DNA from: Puniceibacterium sediminis
GTDB lineage: Bacteria > Pseudomonadota > Alphaproteobacteria > Rhodobacterales > Rhodobacteraceae
Assembly (NCBI RefSeq): GCF_900188035.1
Contig: NZ_FZNN01000006.1
Coordinates: 62,001-126,000 of the forward strand
DNA length: 64,000 bases
Reading direction: 5' to 3'
How positions within the stretch are numbered: the stretch's first letter is position 1; each line of letters opens with the position of its first letter. The notes under the pieces are model-generated. The model saw nothing but the letters and a program-made list of their open reading frames with translations. It did no database searches and was not told where the DNA came from. Made by a program: the position numbers and the translations under genes. Shown in pieces: positions 28,474 to 37,559 of the stretch.

Positions 28474-29076
28474 CTACCAGAGTGTGTTCGCGGCCTGCTT
28501 CGGGTATGTCTGATCCCACTCTTGCGCCGCAATGTCGCCCGATGTCATCTCAGCCAGGATCTCTCCCAGAGACGGTATTCCTGCGGCATCGTCTCGCGCC
28601 CAGAGGCCCGAGCGCAGCAGCGCCTTGGGGCATTGCGCATAGACCTCGGCGATATCCACGACAATCACCGTTGCAGGCTGTCGGCCTGCCTGAGTGAAAC
28701 GCGCCCGCAGGTCTGCATCCTCGGTCACGACAGCACGCCCGTTCACCCGCACAACGATATTGTCACCCGGCACCATGAACATCAGCGCCACACGCCCGTC
28801 CACCACGATATTGCGCAGCGAATCCAGCCGGTTGTTCCCGCGCCAGTCAGGCAGGATCAATGTGCCGGGATCCAGTTCCTGCACCACTGGACCGTCATCG
28901 CCCCGCGGTGTCGCATCGCAGCCTTCCGGCCCGACAGTTGCCAGGATGCAGAACCGCGACGCCGCGATCCAGCGCCGGTAGGTCGGTGTCATGCGTCGTG
29001 CCACCTTGCGCAAGGCCGCCTCGCCCGGGGTGCTGTAAAGCGCCTCCAGAGCCTCGATCGTCTCAATCTTTTGCAT
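28474..29076 (-). CDS. PPOX-type FMN-binding family protein
   Basis: A 200-residue soluble protein of the pyridoxamine-5'-phosphate-oxidase-like split-barrel fold. The core strands are FCILATVGPEGCDATPRGDD and ILPDWRGNNRLDSLRNIVVD, with RVALMFMVPGDNIVVRVNGR and a C-terminal YAQCPKALLRSGLWARDD that is typical of the DR2398/MSMEG_1061 subgroup. Members bind FMN or F420 and act as oxidoreductases of unknown substrate. Its ATG overlaps the 3' end of plsC by 14 nt, so the two are probably co-transcribed. Confidence 0.85.
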   Translation of the reverse strand: MQKIETIEALEALYSTPGEAALRKVARRMTPTYRRWIAASRFCILATVGPEGCDATPRGDDGPVVQELDPGTLILPDWRGNNRLDSLRNIVVDGRVALMFMVPGDNIVVRVNGRAVVTEDADLRARFTQAGRQPATVIVVDIAEVYAQCPKALLRSGLWARDDAAGIPSLGEILAEMTSGDIAAQEWDQTYPKQAANTLW

Positions 29077-29797
29077 GAAATCCTGCCTCTGCCATCAGGG
29101 CATTCGACCTGCCCTCGACCTCTGCTTCAAGCTTGGCAAGAAACTTTGCCCGCTCCATTCCGCTCGGGATACGCGGCATGAATTCCACAACCGCCACACC
29201 CGGCTTGCGATAGATCCCGTGCTTGGGCCAGAACACGCCGACATTTGTCGCCACCGGCACACAGTCCTGCCCCAGCTGTTCATACAGCACCGCCGTGCCG
29301 ACCTTGTAGGGTGCCTTGGCCCCCGGGGCGACGCGCGTGCCCTGTGAATAAATGATCAGCTGCCCGGGTTGCGCAGCCCCTGCGGCAACATCATCGGCCA
29401 TCTTCCGGATGGCCGCGCCCCGCTTGCCGCGATCCACCGGCACACAGCCGATGCGCAGGGCGTATTGCCCAAGGATCGGAGCCCACAGCAGTTCGCGCTT
29501 CATGATGAACTTGCCCGTCGGCACCGCGCCAAAGATCAGGATGATATCTAGGAACGACTGGTGCTTGGCCGCCACGACAACCTCGTCCGTGGGCACCTCG
29601 CCACGCACCTCGGTCTTCAGACCGACCATCCAACCCAACGTCCAGCGTACCCAGCGGCAGAAAGAGACGCAGGCCAGCCGCGCGCCGCGTGGCGACACCA
29701 CCGCCCAGGGAAAGAACACGATCCCCAGCACCAGCATCCCCAGATACATCGAAACGATGAACACCAGAGAGCGTACCCATTGCACAGCATATGCCAT
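29063..29797 (-). CDS. 1-acyl-glycerol-3-phosphate acyltransferase (PlsC-like)
   Basis: A 244-residue membrane-bound lysophosphatidate acyltransferase. It begins MAYAVQWVRSLVFIVSMYLG with two hydrophobic segments, then KHQSFLDIILIFG (the H-x4-D motif), GKFIMKRELLWAPILGQYAL, VDRGKRGAAIRKM and IYSQGTRVAPGAKAPYKVG. The usual EGTR block has Gln in place of Glu (QGTR). The ATG at 29797 overlaps the ftsX stop as TAATG, with GAAGGAG upstream, so it is translated after ftsX. A longer upstream in-frame extension is not used. Lipid supply at the division site is a possible link. Confidence 0.87.
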   Translation of the reverse strand: MAYAVQWVRSLVFIVSMYLGMLVLGIVFFPWAVVSPRGARLACVSFCRWVRWTLGWMVGLKTEVRGEVPTDEVVVAAKHQSFLDIILIFGAVPTGKFIMKRELLWAPILGQYALRIGCVPVDRGKRGAAIRKMADDVAAGAAQPGQLIIYSQGTRVAPGAKAPYKVGTAVLYEQLGQDCVPVATNVGVFWPKHGIYRKPGVAVVEFMPRIPSGMERAKFLAKLEAEVEGRSNALMAEAGFHAKD

Positions 29798-30702
29798 TAC
29801 GTCAGCTCCTTCAAAACCCGTTGGGCCGCAGCCTGTGTCGCGTACAGCGCCACCAGCGCGGCCAGCGGCGGCACGACCAGCGGCAGGATCCAGTGCCACC
29901 CCTGAAAACCAATTCCCGCCAAAAAGCCGCCAGCCTCTCCGGCATCAGGCAGCACCAGGATCGCACCTATTGCCAAAGCGGTGCCCAGTGCAGCCCCACC
30001 CAGCGTACGCAGGGTGAATCGGCGCACAAAGGCTCCGGCGATATAGGCATCCGTCGCGCCGACAAGGCGCAGCACGGTGATCACCTTTGCATTCGCCGCC
30101 AGCGCCGCATTTGCCGCCAGCGTGATCATCGCCCCCGTCGCCGCCGCGATCAGCCCGATAGACACCCAGCCCAGCAGCCGCAGCCGTGACGCTGCCGCCA
30201 CAAGCGGCCGCCGCCAGCGGGTGTGATCGTCCAGAACAGCGCCAGGCACCTCGGCACTCAGCCGCAGGCGCAGACCGTCGCTGTCATATCCCTCTGGTGT
30301 TTCGACAATGTCGATCAGCTGGGGCATCGGCAGCGTATCCACCGGCAGATCCGGCCCGAACCAAGGTTCCAGTAGCGCCTGCTGCTCTTCGGCACTCAGC
30401 GGCCGCGCCTCCTCGACTCCGGGCGTGGTTTCCAGCACCCGCAGGGCTGCGGCGGTCTGGGCCGACAACTCCTCGGGTGCCGCAGATATCCGCAGGGTCG
30501 ATGAGCGGGCCAGCGCCTCACCCCACTCCTGAGCCACCCGTCCCGCGGACAGCGACAGCGCCAGTGCAAAGACCGCCAGAAAGGCCATGGTGGCGGCGGA
30601 AAACATAGTCAGCCGCGCAGTATACCCGGAGGGAGGCACCACCCGGTCGGCGGCGGCATCAGAGGTCATCAGCCCCTTCAGAACCATAAGATCCAGTTTC
30701 AA
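29797..30702 (-). CDS. ftsX: Cell division protein FtsX
   Basis: Membrane partner of the ATPase FtsE that, with it, controls peptidoglycan hydrolases at the division septum. The 301-residue protein has one membrane helix at about 30-52, a periplasmic domain of some 110 residues, and three more helices (about 174-197, 225-248 and 268-292), the FtsX plan. Characteristic segments are AKVITVLRLVGATDAYIAGA and FVRRFTLRTLGGAALGT. It overlaps ftsE by four nt and plsC by one. Confidence 0.9.
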   Translation of the reverse strand: MKLDLMVLKGLMTSDAAADRVVPPSGYTARLTMFSAATMAFLAVFALALSLSAGRVAQEWGEALARSSTLRISAAPEELSAQTAAALRVLETTPGVEEARPLSAEEQQALLEPWFGPDLPVDTLPMPQLIDIVETPEGYDSDGLRLRLSAEVPGAVLDDHTRWRRPLVAAASRLRLLGWVSIGLIAAATGAMITLAANAALAANAKVITVLRLVGATDAYIAGAFVRRFTLRTLGGAALGTALAIGAILVLPDAGEAGGFLAGIGFQGWHWILPLVVPPLAALVALYATQAAAQRVLKELT

Positions 30703-31376
30703 AGGTCGGTACCTGCCAGCTGCAGACGCCGCTTGGAAATCCGCAGGACCCGCGCCTGCACCTGCTGCTTTGCTGCCCGGATCAGCGATAGGTCATGGGT
30801 CGCGATCAGGATCGTCTTTCCCATGCGGTTCAATTCGACAAGCAGTTGCAGCAGCCTTTGTGACATCTCCCAGTCGACATTCCCGGTCGGCTCGTCCGCC
30901 AGGATCACATCCGGCGACATGATAACCGCACGGGCCAGCGCCGCGCGCTGACGTTCACCACCCGACAATTCCGGCGGCAGCGCATCAGCCCGCCCGGTCA
31001 GCCCGACCCAGCCCAGCAATTCGCGCAGGTTGGCCCGTTCGTCCGCGCTGTCCTGCCCCGATACGGCCAGCGGCAGGGCAATGTTTTCGGCCACCGACAG
31101 ATGGTCCAGAAACTGGCAATCCTGATGCACGACCCCGATGCGGCGTCGGCTGATCGCCACGGCGTCGCGGTCCATCTGGGTCACGTCACGGTCAAACAGG
31201 CGTACATGCCCGCCGGTTGGCCGCAAGGCCCCGTAGCAGAGTTTGAGAAGGGTACTCTTGCCCGCGCCGGACGGCCCGGTCAGGAAATGGAATGTTGCCG
31301 GCGCCAACCCCAGGGAAATGTCGGTCAGCAATTCGCCTCCGCCATAGGAATAGGCCACATTTTCCAGTTCGATCAC
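30699..31376 (-). CDS. ftsE: Cell division ATP-binding protein FtsE
   Basis: ABC-type ATPase that drives FtsX. The 225-residue chain has the Walker A GPSGAGKSTLLKL, VHQDCQFLDHLSVAENIALP, the signature LSGGERQRAALARA, the Walker B VILADEPTGNVD and the switch His in IATHDLSLI. The start is taken as GTG at 31376 (MIELENVAYSYGG...), which matches family length; an upstream ATG at 31436 would add 20 residues with no family match. The stop overlaps ftsX by four nt. The divergent zinc-ribbon gene begins 160 nt away. Confidence 0.93.
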   Translation of the reverse strand: MIELENVAYSYGGGELLTDISLGLAPATFHFLTGPSGAGKSTLLKLCYGALRPTGGHVRLFDRDVTQMDRDAVAISRRRIGVVHQDCQFLDHLSVAENIALPLAVSGQDSADERANLRELLGWVGLTGRADALPPELSGGERQRAALARAVIMSPDVILADEPTGNVDWEMSQRLLQLLVELNRMGKTILIATHDLSLIRAAKQQVQARVLRISKRRLQLAGTDL

Positions 31377-31536
31377 ACGGGCACCTGCCTGATTTCGGAA
31401 TTGCCCTGTTGTGCAGCAGCCTCGCGCCGGTTTCAATGCGTCGGCTTCCAGACAATAGACTTTTCCGCCGACGCGGCCCGCCTTATGCTGTCACGAACCG
31501 TTCCGGCCGGAACAAAGTACAGGACAAGGTAACGAC

Positions 31537-32445
31537 ATGCGGCTGACATGCCCGAATTGCGATGCCCAATATGAGGTTCCGGTCGGGATGATCCCCGAGG
31601 CCGGTCGCGACGTGCAGTGTTCAAGCTGCGGGCACGCCTGGTATCAGAACCGCCCCGGTGACGACTCCATGCTGACCGCAAAATCCGATCAACTGGCCGA
31701 AGCTGTGGCCACGTCAGAGGCTACTGAACCGACCACAACGCCGTCACAGCAACCATTACACGACGCAAATGACGACGACGAGGATGCGCCCTCGTCGCTG
31801 CCACGCGATTCGGCCAGACTGGCCATCGTGCGAACCCGCGCGCTCGACCCGGCGGTGGCAGAGGTGCTCCGAGAAGAGGCCTCGCGCGAAAGCCGCCAGC
31901 GCGCGACCGAGTTTTCCAGCCTCGAAAGCCAGCCTGAACTCGGGCTGAATCAGCCCCGCGTCGCAGATGCAGCCGCCCGGCGTATCCGCGAATCACATGA
32001 ATTCACGGCCCCGATGCAGCGCCACCAACAGCCTGCCGAACCCGTAGCTACGCCATCGGCGCCGAATACGGCGCCTGCCCCCGATTTACCATTTCGGCGC
32101 GACCTGCTGCCGGATGTGGAAGAAATCGACCAGAGCCTGCGGCCCACCCGCGAACAGCCCCGCGCGCAGCGCAGGTTCGAACCGCCGCAAAGCCGCGCGA
32201 TTCCCGATGATGAACCGCGCAGCAGTTTTGGCCGCGGCTTCATCGCGGTGCTGCTGCTGGCCGTGATCATCGGCGCGCTCTACATCTTTGCGCCGCAGAT
32301 CGGCGAGGCGCTGCCTGCGGCCAAACCCTTGCTGGTGGAATATGTCAGCAGGATCGACCTGATGCGGCTCTGGCTCGATTCTCAGGTGTCATCTCTGTTA
32401 TTGTACCTCGAAGGCCTCAGCGCAGAGCCGACCGCCGACAACTGA
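31537..32445 (+). CDS. Zinc-ribbon membrane protein
   Basis: A 302-residue protein with an N-terminal zinc ribbon of the MJ0042 type (MRLTCPNCDAQYEVPVGMIP, then VQCSSCGHAWYQ), a long acidic and Pro/Gln-rich low-complexity stretch to about residue 230, one membrane helix (GRGFIAVLLLAVIIGALYIF, about 235-254) and a short C-terminal tail. It therefore sits with the zinc ribbon in the cytoplasm. The family is common in alphaproteobacteria next to ftsE/ftsX; its function is unknown. AAGGTAACGAC precedes the ATG. Confidence 0.8.
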   Translation: MRLTCPNCDAQYEVPVGMIPEAGRDVQCSSCGHAWYQNRPGDDSMLTAKSDQLAEAVATSEATEPTTTPSQQPLHDANDDDEDAPSSLPRDSARLAIVRTRALDPAVAEVLREEASRESRQRATEFSSLESQPELGLNQPRVADAAARRIRESHEFTAPMQRHQQPAEPVATPSAPNTAPAPDLPFRRDLLPDVEEIDQSLRPTREQPRAQRRFEPPQSRAIPDDEPRSSFGRGFIAVLLLAVIIGALYIFAPQIGEALPAAKPLLVEYVSRIDLMRLWLDSQVSSLLLYLEGLSAEPTADN

Positions 32446-32514
32446 GCCTCTCGGCCCCCTTGCCGCGCGCAATAGCGGTTCCTATAACCGCTCCGACCAG
32501 CAAGGAGCCCGCCT

Positions 32515-33465
32515 ATGCGTTTCGATCAGCGTCATCTATTGGGGATAGAACCCCTTCGGCCAGACGAAATCACCGCCCTGCTGGACCTGTCCGACAAATA
32601 CGTGACCCTGAACCGGGCACGCGACAAGCGTTCGACCACGCTGTCGGGTCTGACTCAGATCAACATGTTCTTCGAAAACTCGACCCGCACGCAGGCCAGT
32701 TTCGAACTGGCGGGCAAACGGATGGGCGCGGATGTGATGAACATGTCCATGCAGGCCAGCAGCATCAAGAAGGGCGAAACCCTGATTGATACCGCCATGA
32801 CGCTGAACGCCATGCATCCCGACCTGCTTGTCGTGCGCCACCCCCATTCCGGTGCCGTCGATCTGCTGGCGCAAAAGGTCAACTGCGCTGTGATCAACGC
32901 CGGTGACGGAAGGCACGAACACCCCACGCAGGCGCTGCTGGATGCGTTGACGATCCGCCGGGCCAAGGGCCGTCTGCACCGGCTGTCCATCGCCATCTGC
33001 GGCGACATCGCCCACAGCCGTGTGGCCCGCTCCAACATCATGCTGCTGGGCAAGATGGAAAACCGCATCCGCCTTGTGGGCCCCGCCACTCTCATGCCCG
33101 CAGGCATCCGCGACCTTGGCTGCGAAGTGTACGAGGACATGAACGAAGGCCTTCAGGACGTCGATGTCGTGATGATGCTAAGGCTGCAAAAGGAACGCAT
33201 GGACGGCGGGTTCATCCCATCCGAACGGGAATATTACCATCGCTACGGCCTGGACGCGGAAAAACTGGCCCGCGCCAAGCCGGACGCCATCGTCATGCAC
33301 CCCGGCCCGATGAACCGCGGGGTCGAGATTGACGGCACGCTGGCCGATGACATCAACCGGTCCGTCATTCAGGAACAGGTGGAAATGGGCGTCGCCGTGC
33401 GCATGGCGGTGATGGATCTGCTTGCCCGCAATCTGCGCGCCCGGCCCAAGGAAGTTCTGGTATGA
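32515..33465 (+). CDS. pyrB: Aspartate carbamoyltransferase catalytic subunit
   Basis: Joins carbamoyl phosphate and aspartate, the first committed step of pyrimidine synthesis. The 316-residue protein has the carbamoyl phosphate motif [72 protein letters not shown] and [13 protein letters not shown], all of the ATCase family. No regulatory subunit pyrI is present; instead a dihydroorotase-like gene follows two genes downstream, resembling the pyrB-pyrC' pairs of Pseudomonas. AAGGAGC precedes the ATG. The next gene overlaps by four nt. Confidence 0.96.
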   Translation: MRFDQRHLLGIEPLRPDEITALLDLSDKYVTLNRARDKRSTTLSGLTQINMFFENSTRTQASFELAGKRMGADVMNMSMQASSIKKGETLIDTAMTLNAMHPDLLVVRHPHSGAVDLLAQKVNCAVINAGDGRHEHPTQALLDALTIRRAKGRLHRLSIAICGDIAHSRVARSNIMLLGKMENRIRLVGPATLMPAGIRDLGCEVYEDMNEGLQDVDVVMMLRLQKERMDGGFIPSEREYYHRYGLDAEKLARAKPDAIVMHPGPMNRGVEIDGTLADDINRSVIQEQVEMGVAVRMAVMDLLARNLRARPKEVLV

Positions 33466-34010
33466 CCCGGATGGCCATCTCCGACTACGAAATCGGCCTG
33501 CTGCGCGTTTTCGTCATCGACCTGCCATCTCACACGATCGAACACTTCGCGAACGAGGCCGCAACCGGTGAATGGCCGCTGCGCGATGCCCTTGGTGCCA
33601 GCCTCTTGCGCGGTGCCTATGTCGAAACGGTCGCGATCGACGATCTGGGCGCCATGACCCTGTCGTCCTATCTTGCCGAAGGCTACGGTCTTACCGGCGA
33701 AGATTTCAGGGCCGCCCGCCCACAGCTGGACGCGCTGAGCGGCCATGTGCTGCTGCTGCCCTCAGCCGCATTCGGTCAGGTTGAACAGAGCCTGAAGATA
33801 TCACCGCCCCTGCGTTGGATCGGCACCTTTTCCGAAGAAACCCGCCCGGCAGAGCTCACTCCACTCCGGTCGAAATCCGCACGCGGCCGCATCACCGACG
33901 GTCGGGCCAGCCCCTCATGGGGTGACCTGAGCCAGCTCAGCGGGCCGATGCTGGGACTGGGCATCGTGCTGCTGGCGATCCTGCTTTTTGCAATCGGGGT
34001 CAGAAGATGA
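33462..34010 (+). CDS. Hypothetical tail-anchored protein in the pyr operon
   Basis: A 182-residue protein of unknown function beginning [20 protein letters not shown]. Residues 1-160 are soluble and mixed alpha/beta. The C-terminus is a single membrane helix ([20 protein letters not shown]) followed only by Arg-Arg, so it should be anchored by its tail and face the cytoplasm. The ATG lies within the pyrB stop (ATGA), implying translational coupling. It lies between pyrB and pyrC', and could hold that pair at the membrane, which is inference. I cannot name a family. Confidence 0.75.
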   Translation: MTRMAISDYEIGLLRVFVIDLPSHTIEHFANEAATGEWPLRDALGASLLRGAYVETVAIDDLGAMTLSSYLAEGYGLTGEDFRAARPQLDALSGHVLLLPSAAFGQVEQSLKISPPLRWIGTFSEETRPAELTPLRSKSARGRITDGRASPSWGDLSQLSGPMLGLGIVLLAILLFAIGVRR

Positions 34011-34086
34011 ACCACCCGGACCTCGAACCTATTTGCGACGCACATCCGGCACACAGCCCGCTGCGCGATATCCAGAAAGACGCCGC

Positions 34087-35385
34087 ATGACCGACCTGCT
34101 GATCACCAACGCCCGTATCATCGACCCCGAAGGCGACATCATCCGCCCCGGCGCACTGCTGGTCCGCAATGGCGTCATCGCCGAAATCTTTGACACCCCC
34201 ACGCCCGAGGTCAGCCGCGATCTGCTCCCCGACCATCTGCGCCGCGATGCCAACAACCGCTTTGTCGCGCCGGGCATCGTGGATATCGGCGTCAAGGTCT
34301 GCGAACCGGGTGAACGGCACAAGGAAAGCTTTGGCTCGGCCGGAATCGCGGCCGCCGCCGGGGGCGTGACCACAATCGTCACCCGCCCAGACACCCTGCC
34401 CGCCATCGACACACCCGAGGTGCTGGAATTCATCCGCCGCCGCGCGAACGAAGCCGCCCCGGTCAAGGTTCTGCCCATGGCCGCCCTGACCAAGGGTCGC
34501 GAGGGCCGCGAAATGACCGAAATCGGCTTTCTTATGGATGCCGGGGCCGTCGCCTTTACCGACTGCGATCACGTCGTGGCCGACACCCGCGTCCTGTCGC
34601 GCGCCATGACCTATGCCCGCTCGCTTGGCGCGCTGGTCATTTCGCACCCGCAGGACCCCGGCCTGTCGCGCGGCGGCGCCGTGACCAGCGGCAAGTTCGC
34701 CACCCTGCGCGGATTGCCCGGTGTGACAGCCATGGCCGAACGCATGGGGCTGGACCGTGACATCGCGCTCGTTGAAATGACCGGCGTGCGGTACCACGCC
34801 GACCAGATCACCACCAGCCGCGCCCTGCCCGCACTGGAACGCGCCAAGGCAAACGGGTTTGACGTGACGGCCGGCACCTCCATGCACCACCTTACCCTGA
34901 ACGAACTCGACGTGAGCGACTACCGCACCTTCTTCAAGGTCAAGCCCCCGCTGCGCGCCGAAGAAGACCGTCAGGCGATCATCGAGGCCGTCCGCTCGGG
35001 CCTGATCGACGTGATCTGCTCCATGCACACGCCGCAGGACGAAGAATCCAAACGCCTGCCGTATGAAGAGGCCGCATCCGGTGCCGTCGGTCTTGAAACC
35101 CTGATGCCGGTCATGCTGCGGCTGTATCATTCCGGCGATCTGACCCTGCCCGGCCTGTTCCGGGCCATGTCGCTGAACCCGTCCCGCCGTCTGGGTCTGG
35201 ACACCGGGCGCATCGCAAAAGGCGCACCCGCCGATCTGGTGCTTTTTGATGCGGACAAGCCGATGATCCTCGACCGGTTCAAGCTGAATTCGAAATCGAA
35301 AAACACCCCCTTTGACGGCGCCCGCCTGCAGGGTAGGGTCCTTGAGACATTCGTCGACGGCCTGTCCGTCTACCGGAGCCAGTGA
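34087..35385 (+). CDS. Dihydroorotase-like protein lacking catalytic residues (PyrC' type)
   Basis: A 432-residue amidohydrolase-fold protein beside pyrB. The frame is dihydroorotase-like throughout (APGIVDIGVK, TRPDTLPAIDTPE, MHHLTLNELD, GAVGLETLMPVMLRLYHSGD, APADLVLFD). The zinc-binding HxH after the first beta strand is replaced (Gly68-Val-Lys70 in place of His-x-His), and the usual TDHAPH block near residue 315 reads CSMHTPQ, so the catalytic Asp is lost. This matches the inactive pyrC' (PyrX) partners that scaffold PyrB in Pseudomonas. An active dihydroorotase must be encoded elsewhere. The ATG at 34087 fits the family N-terminus. plsY overlaps the stop. Confidence 0.85.
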   Translation: MTDLLITNARIIDPEGDIIRPGALLVRNGVIAEIFDTPTPEVSRDLLPDHLRRDANNRFVAPGIVDIGVKVCEPGERHKESFGSAGIAAAAGGVTTIVTRPDTLPAIDTPEVLEFIRRRANEAAPVKVLPMAALTKGREGREMTEIGFLMDAGAVAFTDCDHVVADTRVLSRAMTYARSLGALVISHPQDPGLSRGGAVTSGKFATLRGLPGVTAMAERMGLDRDIALVEMTGVRYHADQITTSRALPALERAKANGFDVTAGTSMHHLTLNELDVSDYRTFFKVKPPLRAEEDRQAIIEAVRSGLIDVICSMHTPQDEESKRLPYEEAASGAVGLETLMPVMLRLYHSGDLTLPGLFRAMSLNPSRRLGLDTGRIAKGAPADLVLFDADKPMILDRFKLNSKSKNTPFDGARLQGRVLETFVDGLSVYRSQ

Positions 35386-35996
35386 TGCCAGCAATTGAAA
35401 ACACCGCAGTCGTACTCGCCCTCTGGGGGCTGATCGGCTATCTGCTGGGGTCGATCCCCTTTGGCCTGCTGCTGACCCGTGCTTTCGGCATCGGCAATCT
35501 GCGCGACATCGGGTCCGGCAATATCGGCGCCACCAACGTGCTGCGCACCGGCAACAAGAAGGCCGCCGCGCTGACGCTGCTGCTGGACGGCGCCAAGGGT
35601 GCTGTCGCCGTGCTTCTGGCCCGTCACTTCGCGGGCGAAGACGCGGCGCAGCTGGCCGCGCTTCTGGCATTTCTGGGCCATTGCTTTCCGGTCTGGCTGG
35701 GCTTCAAGGGCGGCAAGGGCGTGGCAACCTTCCTTGGCATATTGCTCGCGCTGGTCTGGCCGGTCGGCATGCTGTGCTGTATCACCTGGCTGGCCGCCGT
35801 CGCCGCAACCCGCATCTCAAGCCTTGGCGCATTGGTCGCCGCTGCCGCCTCTGCGCCCTATACGCTCCTGCTGGGACAGCGCGAGGCAGCTGTCCTCGCC
35901 CTCCTGCTGACGCTGCTGATCTTCTGGCGTCACAGCAGCAATCTGTCCCGCATCAGGGCCGGGATCGAACCGAAAGTCGGTCAGAAAAGCGCCTGA
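35385..35996 (+). CDS. plsY: Glycerol-3-phosphate acyltransferase PlsY
   Basis: Transfers the acyl group of acyl-phosphate to glycerol-3-phosphate in the inner membrane. The 203-residue protein has several membrane segments and the three family motifs: GYLLGSIPFGLLLTRAFG followed by IGSGNIGATNVLRTGNK, GHCFPVWLGFKGGKGVATFL, and FWRHSSNLSRIRAGIEPK. The ATG at 35385 overlaps the pyrC' stop as TGATG; a GTG three nt earlier is also in frame. It is the last gene of the pyrB cluster, ended by the hairpin at 36011-36051. Confidence 0.95.
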   Translation: MPAIENTAVVLALWGLIGYLLGSIPFGLLLTRAFGIGNLRDIGSGNIGATNVLRTGNKKAAALTLLLDGAKGAVAVLLARHFAGEDAAQLAALLAFLGHCFPVWLGFKGGKGVATFLGILLALVWPVGMLCCITWLAAVAATRISSLGALVAAAASAPYTLLLGQREAAVLALLLTLLIFWRHSSNLSRIRAGIEPKVGQKSA

Positions 35997-36010
35997 ACCA
36001 CGGACAGAAA

Positions 36011-36051
36011 CGGATCGACGCGCGTTACATAACGTGACGCGCATCGATCCG
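36011..36051. terminator. Hairpin between plsY and hydrolase gene
   Basis: CGGATCGA pairs with TCGATCCG, continued by GCGCGT/ACGCGC with one mismatch between, giving a long stem centred near ATAAC. It lies between two convergent genes and can serve both strands. Confidence 0.65.
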
Positions 36052-36053
36052 AT

Positions 36054-36851
36054 TCAGCCGATCATTGCGCGTATCGCTGCTTCAACCTCGACCGGATGCG
36101 AAATCGGTGCCATGTGTCCGGCCCCCTCGATCACAACCTCACGCACATCCGGGATCCGCGCTGCCAGCGCGGCATGAATGTCCTGCATGATCAGCTGCGT
36201 TTCAGACCCGCGCACCAGCAACACCGGCATGTCCAGCGCTTCCAGACGTCCCTCAGCCAGCAACCCGACAGAATCGTCGTGCAGGGTCTTGTTGGTTTCG
36301 GCGATGATCGGGATGCGTTTGATCAGCGAATCCTTTTGCTTCTGGTTCAGGTCTTCCCAGCCTCTGCCGTCGCCCCAAAGCGCGCTGAACAATCGGGCCG
36401 CCGTATCCTGGTCGCCCACCGCAAGCGCATTCGCAAACGGCCGCGACTTCTTGAGATGCGCATTAAACGCGGCAGGGGCACTGTCCTTGGCGGCGGCGAA
36501 CAAAACCGGTTCGATCAACGTAAGCGACCGCATCCCCGGGTTTTCCAGCGCCAGACGCAACGCGACCGTCGCGCCAAAGGAATGGCCGATCACATGCATC
36601 CCCGGCTCAAGGAAACTGGCCGCGATTTCGGTCATCTGGTCGTGGTAATCCGACCGTTTGTCCCAGTCCCCGCTCAGCCCGTGGCCCGGCATGTCGGGTG
36701 CCGCAACCCGCAGACGGTCGGCAAGACCGCCCGCCATCCGGATCCAGGCCCCCGAATGGGCCAGCGCCGGATGCAGCATCAGCGCGGGTTCGGGGCCAAC
36801 CCCGAATTCGTTCCAGTGCACCGGGAAACCGGCGCGGGTATCATACGGCAT
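36054..36851 (-). CDS. Alpha/beta hydrolase
   Basis: A 265-residue soluble hydrolase of the alpha/beta fold. The oxyanion segment is LMLHPALAHSGAWI, the nucleophile elbow VIGHSFGATVALRLAL (Ser in GHSFG), and the C-terminal catalytic His is in IEGAGHMAPISHPVEV; the acid is probably the Asp of MPVLLVRGSETQ or nearby. The substrate cannot be read. The ATG at 36851 overlaps the stop of the isomerase-like gene as TGATG, so the two are an operon, possibly a small aromatic or ester degradation unit. Confidence 0.88.
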   Translation of the reverse strand: MPYDTRAGFPVHWNEFGVGPEPALMLHPALAHSGAWIRMAGGLADRLRVAAPDMPGHGLSGDWDKRSDYHDQMTEIAASFLEPGMHVIGHSFGATVALRLALENPGMRSLTLIEPVLFAAAKDSAPAAFNAHLKKSRPFANALAVGDQDTAARLFSALWGDGRGWEDLNQKQKDSLIKRIPIIAETNKTLHDDSVGLLAEGRLEALDMPVLLVRGSETQLIMQDIHAALAARIPDVREVVIEGAGHMAPISHPVEVEAAIRAMIG

Positions 36852-37450
36852 CAGAGCTTGCCCGCGAGGTGCAGATCAAGGTCATCCAACCGGTCCTGAC
36901 CCCAGAACCGTTGCCCGCTGTCCGTGATGTAAAAGGGCGATCCAAAGACACCCTTCGCCACCGCCTCTTCCAGATTTGCGGCATAGGTTTCCGCTCCGGT
37001 CAGCAGCCCGGAGTCCGCCAGCTTGGGATCGAACCCGGCGGCACTCAAACAGTCACGCACCACCGCATCCTCGGCGATATCTTTTTCCTCGGCCCAGCAG
37101 GCCCGCAGGAACGAATGCACCAGCTTGCCCAGATCACCGCCCCCGGCATTCTGCGCCGCTATGATGGCATATCCCGAAGGCGCCGCATTGGTCGGCCAGT
37201 GCGCCGGCTTCAGCGTCAGCGGCATATCCAGCTTTTTCGACATCCGCGCCAGTTCCTGTGCGCGGTATTCCATCCGGCTCGGGTGACGATCCTTGGGCAC
37301 GGTGCCCCCGGTCCGAACGAACAACGCCATCGCATCCAGCGGCTTGTAGGTGATGTCAGCCCCGTGCGATGCGGCGATTTCTTCCAGCCTGTTGCCTGCC
37401 AGATAAGTAAAAGGCGACAGTGTCGTGAAATAGTAGTCAATATGTGCCAT
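36851..37450 (-). CDS. 2-hydroxychromene-2-carboxylate isomerase family (DsbA-like)
   Basis: A 199-residue thioredoxin-fold protein of the kappa-class glutathione transferase / HCCA isomerase family. It begins MAHIDYYFTTLSPFTYLAGN, where a Ser lies at the position of the catalytic residue, and contains RHPSRMEYRAQELARMSKKL and VAKGVFGSPFYIT, the cis-Pro loop. The ATG at 37450 is supported by GGGGAGAG upstream; an alternative seven codons earlier is less likely. It probably binds glutathione; the substrate is unknown. First gene of a two-gene operon with the alpha/beta hydrolase. Confidence 0.87.
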   Translation of the reverse strand: MAHIDYYFTTLSPFTYLAGNRLEEIAASHGADITYKPLDAMALFVRTGGTVPKDRHPSRMEYRAQELARMSKKLDMPLTLKPAHWPTNAAPSGYAIIAAQNAGGGDLGKLVHSFLRACWAEEKDIAEDAVVRDCLSAAGFDPKLADSGLLTGAETYAANLEEAVAKGVFGSPFYITDSGQRFWGQDRLDDLDLHLAGKL

Positions 37451-37559
37451 CTGATCTCTCCCCGGTCGCATCGGCTTTGCCGGAACCTATGCGCATGCTA
37501 AGGCGAGCGCAATGTCACGAATCCTTCATTCCCCGAACCAAAGCCGGAGCTGCCCTCCA

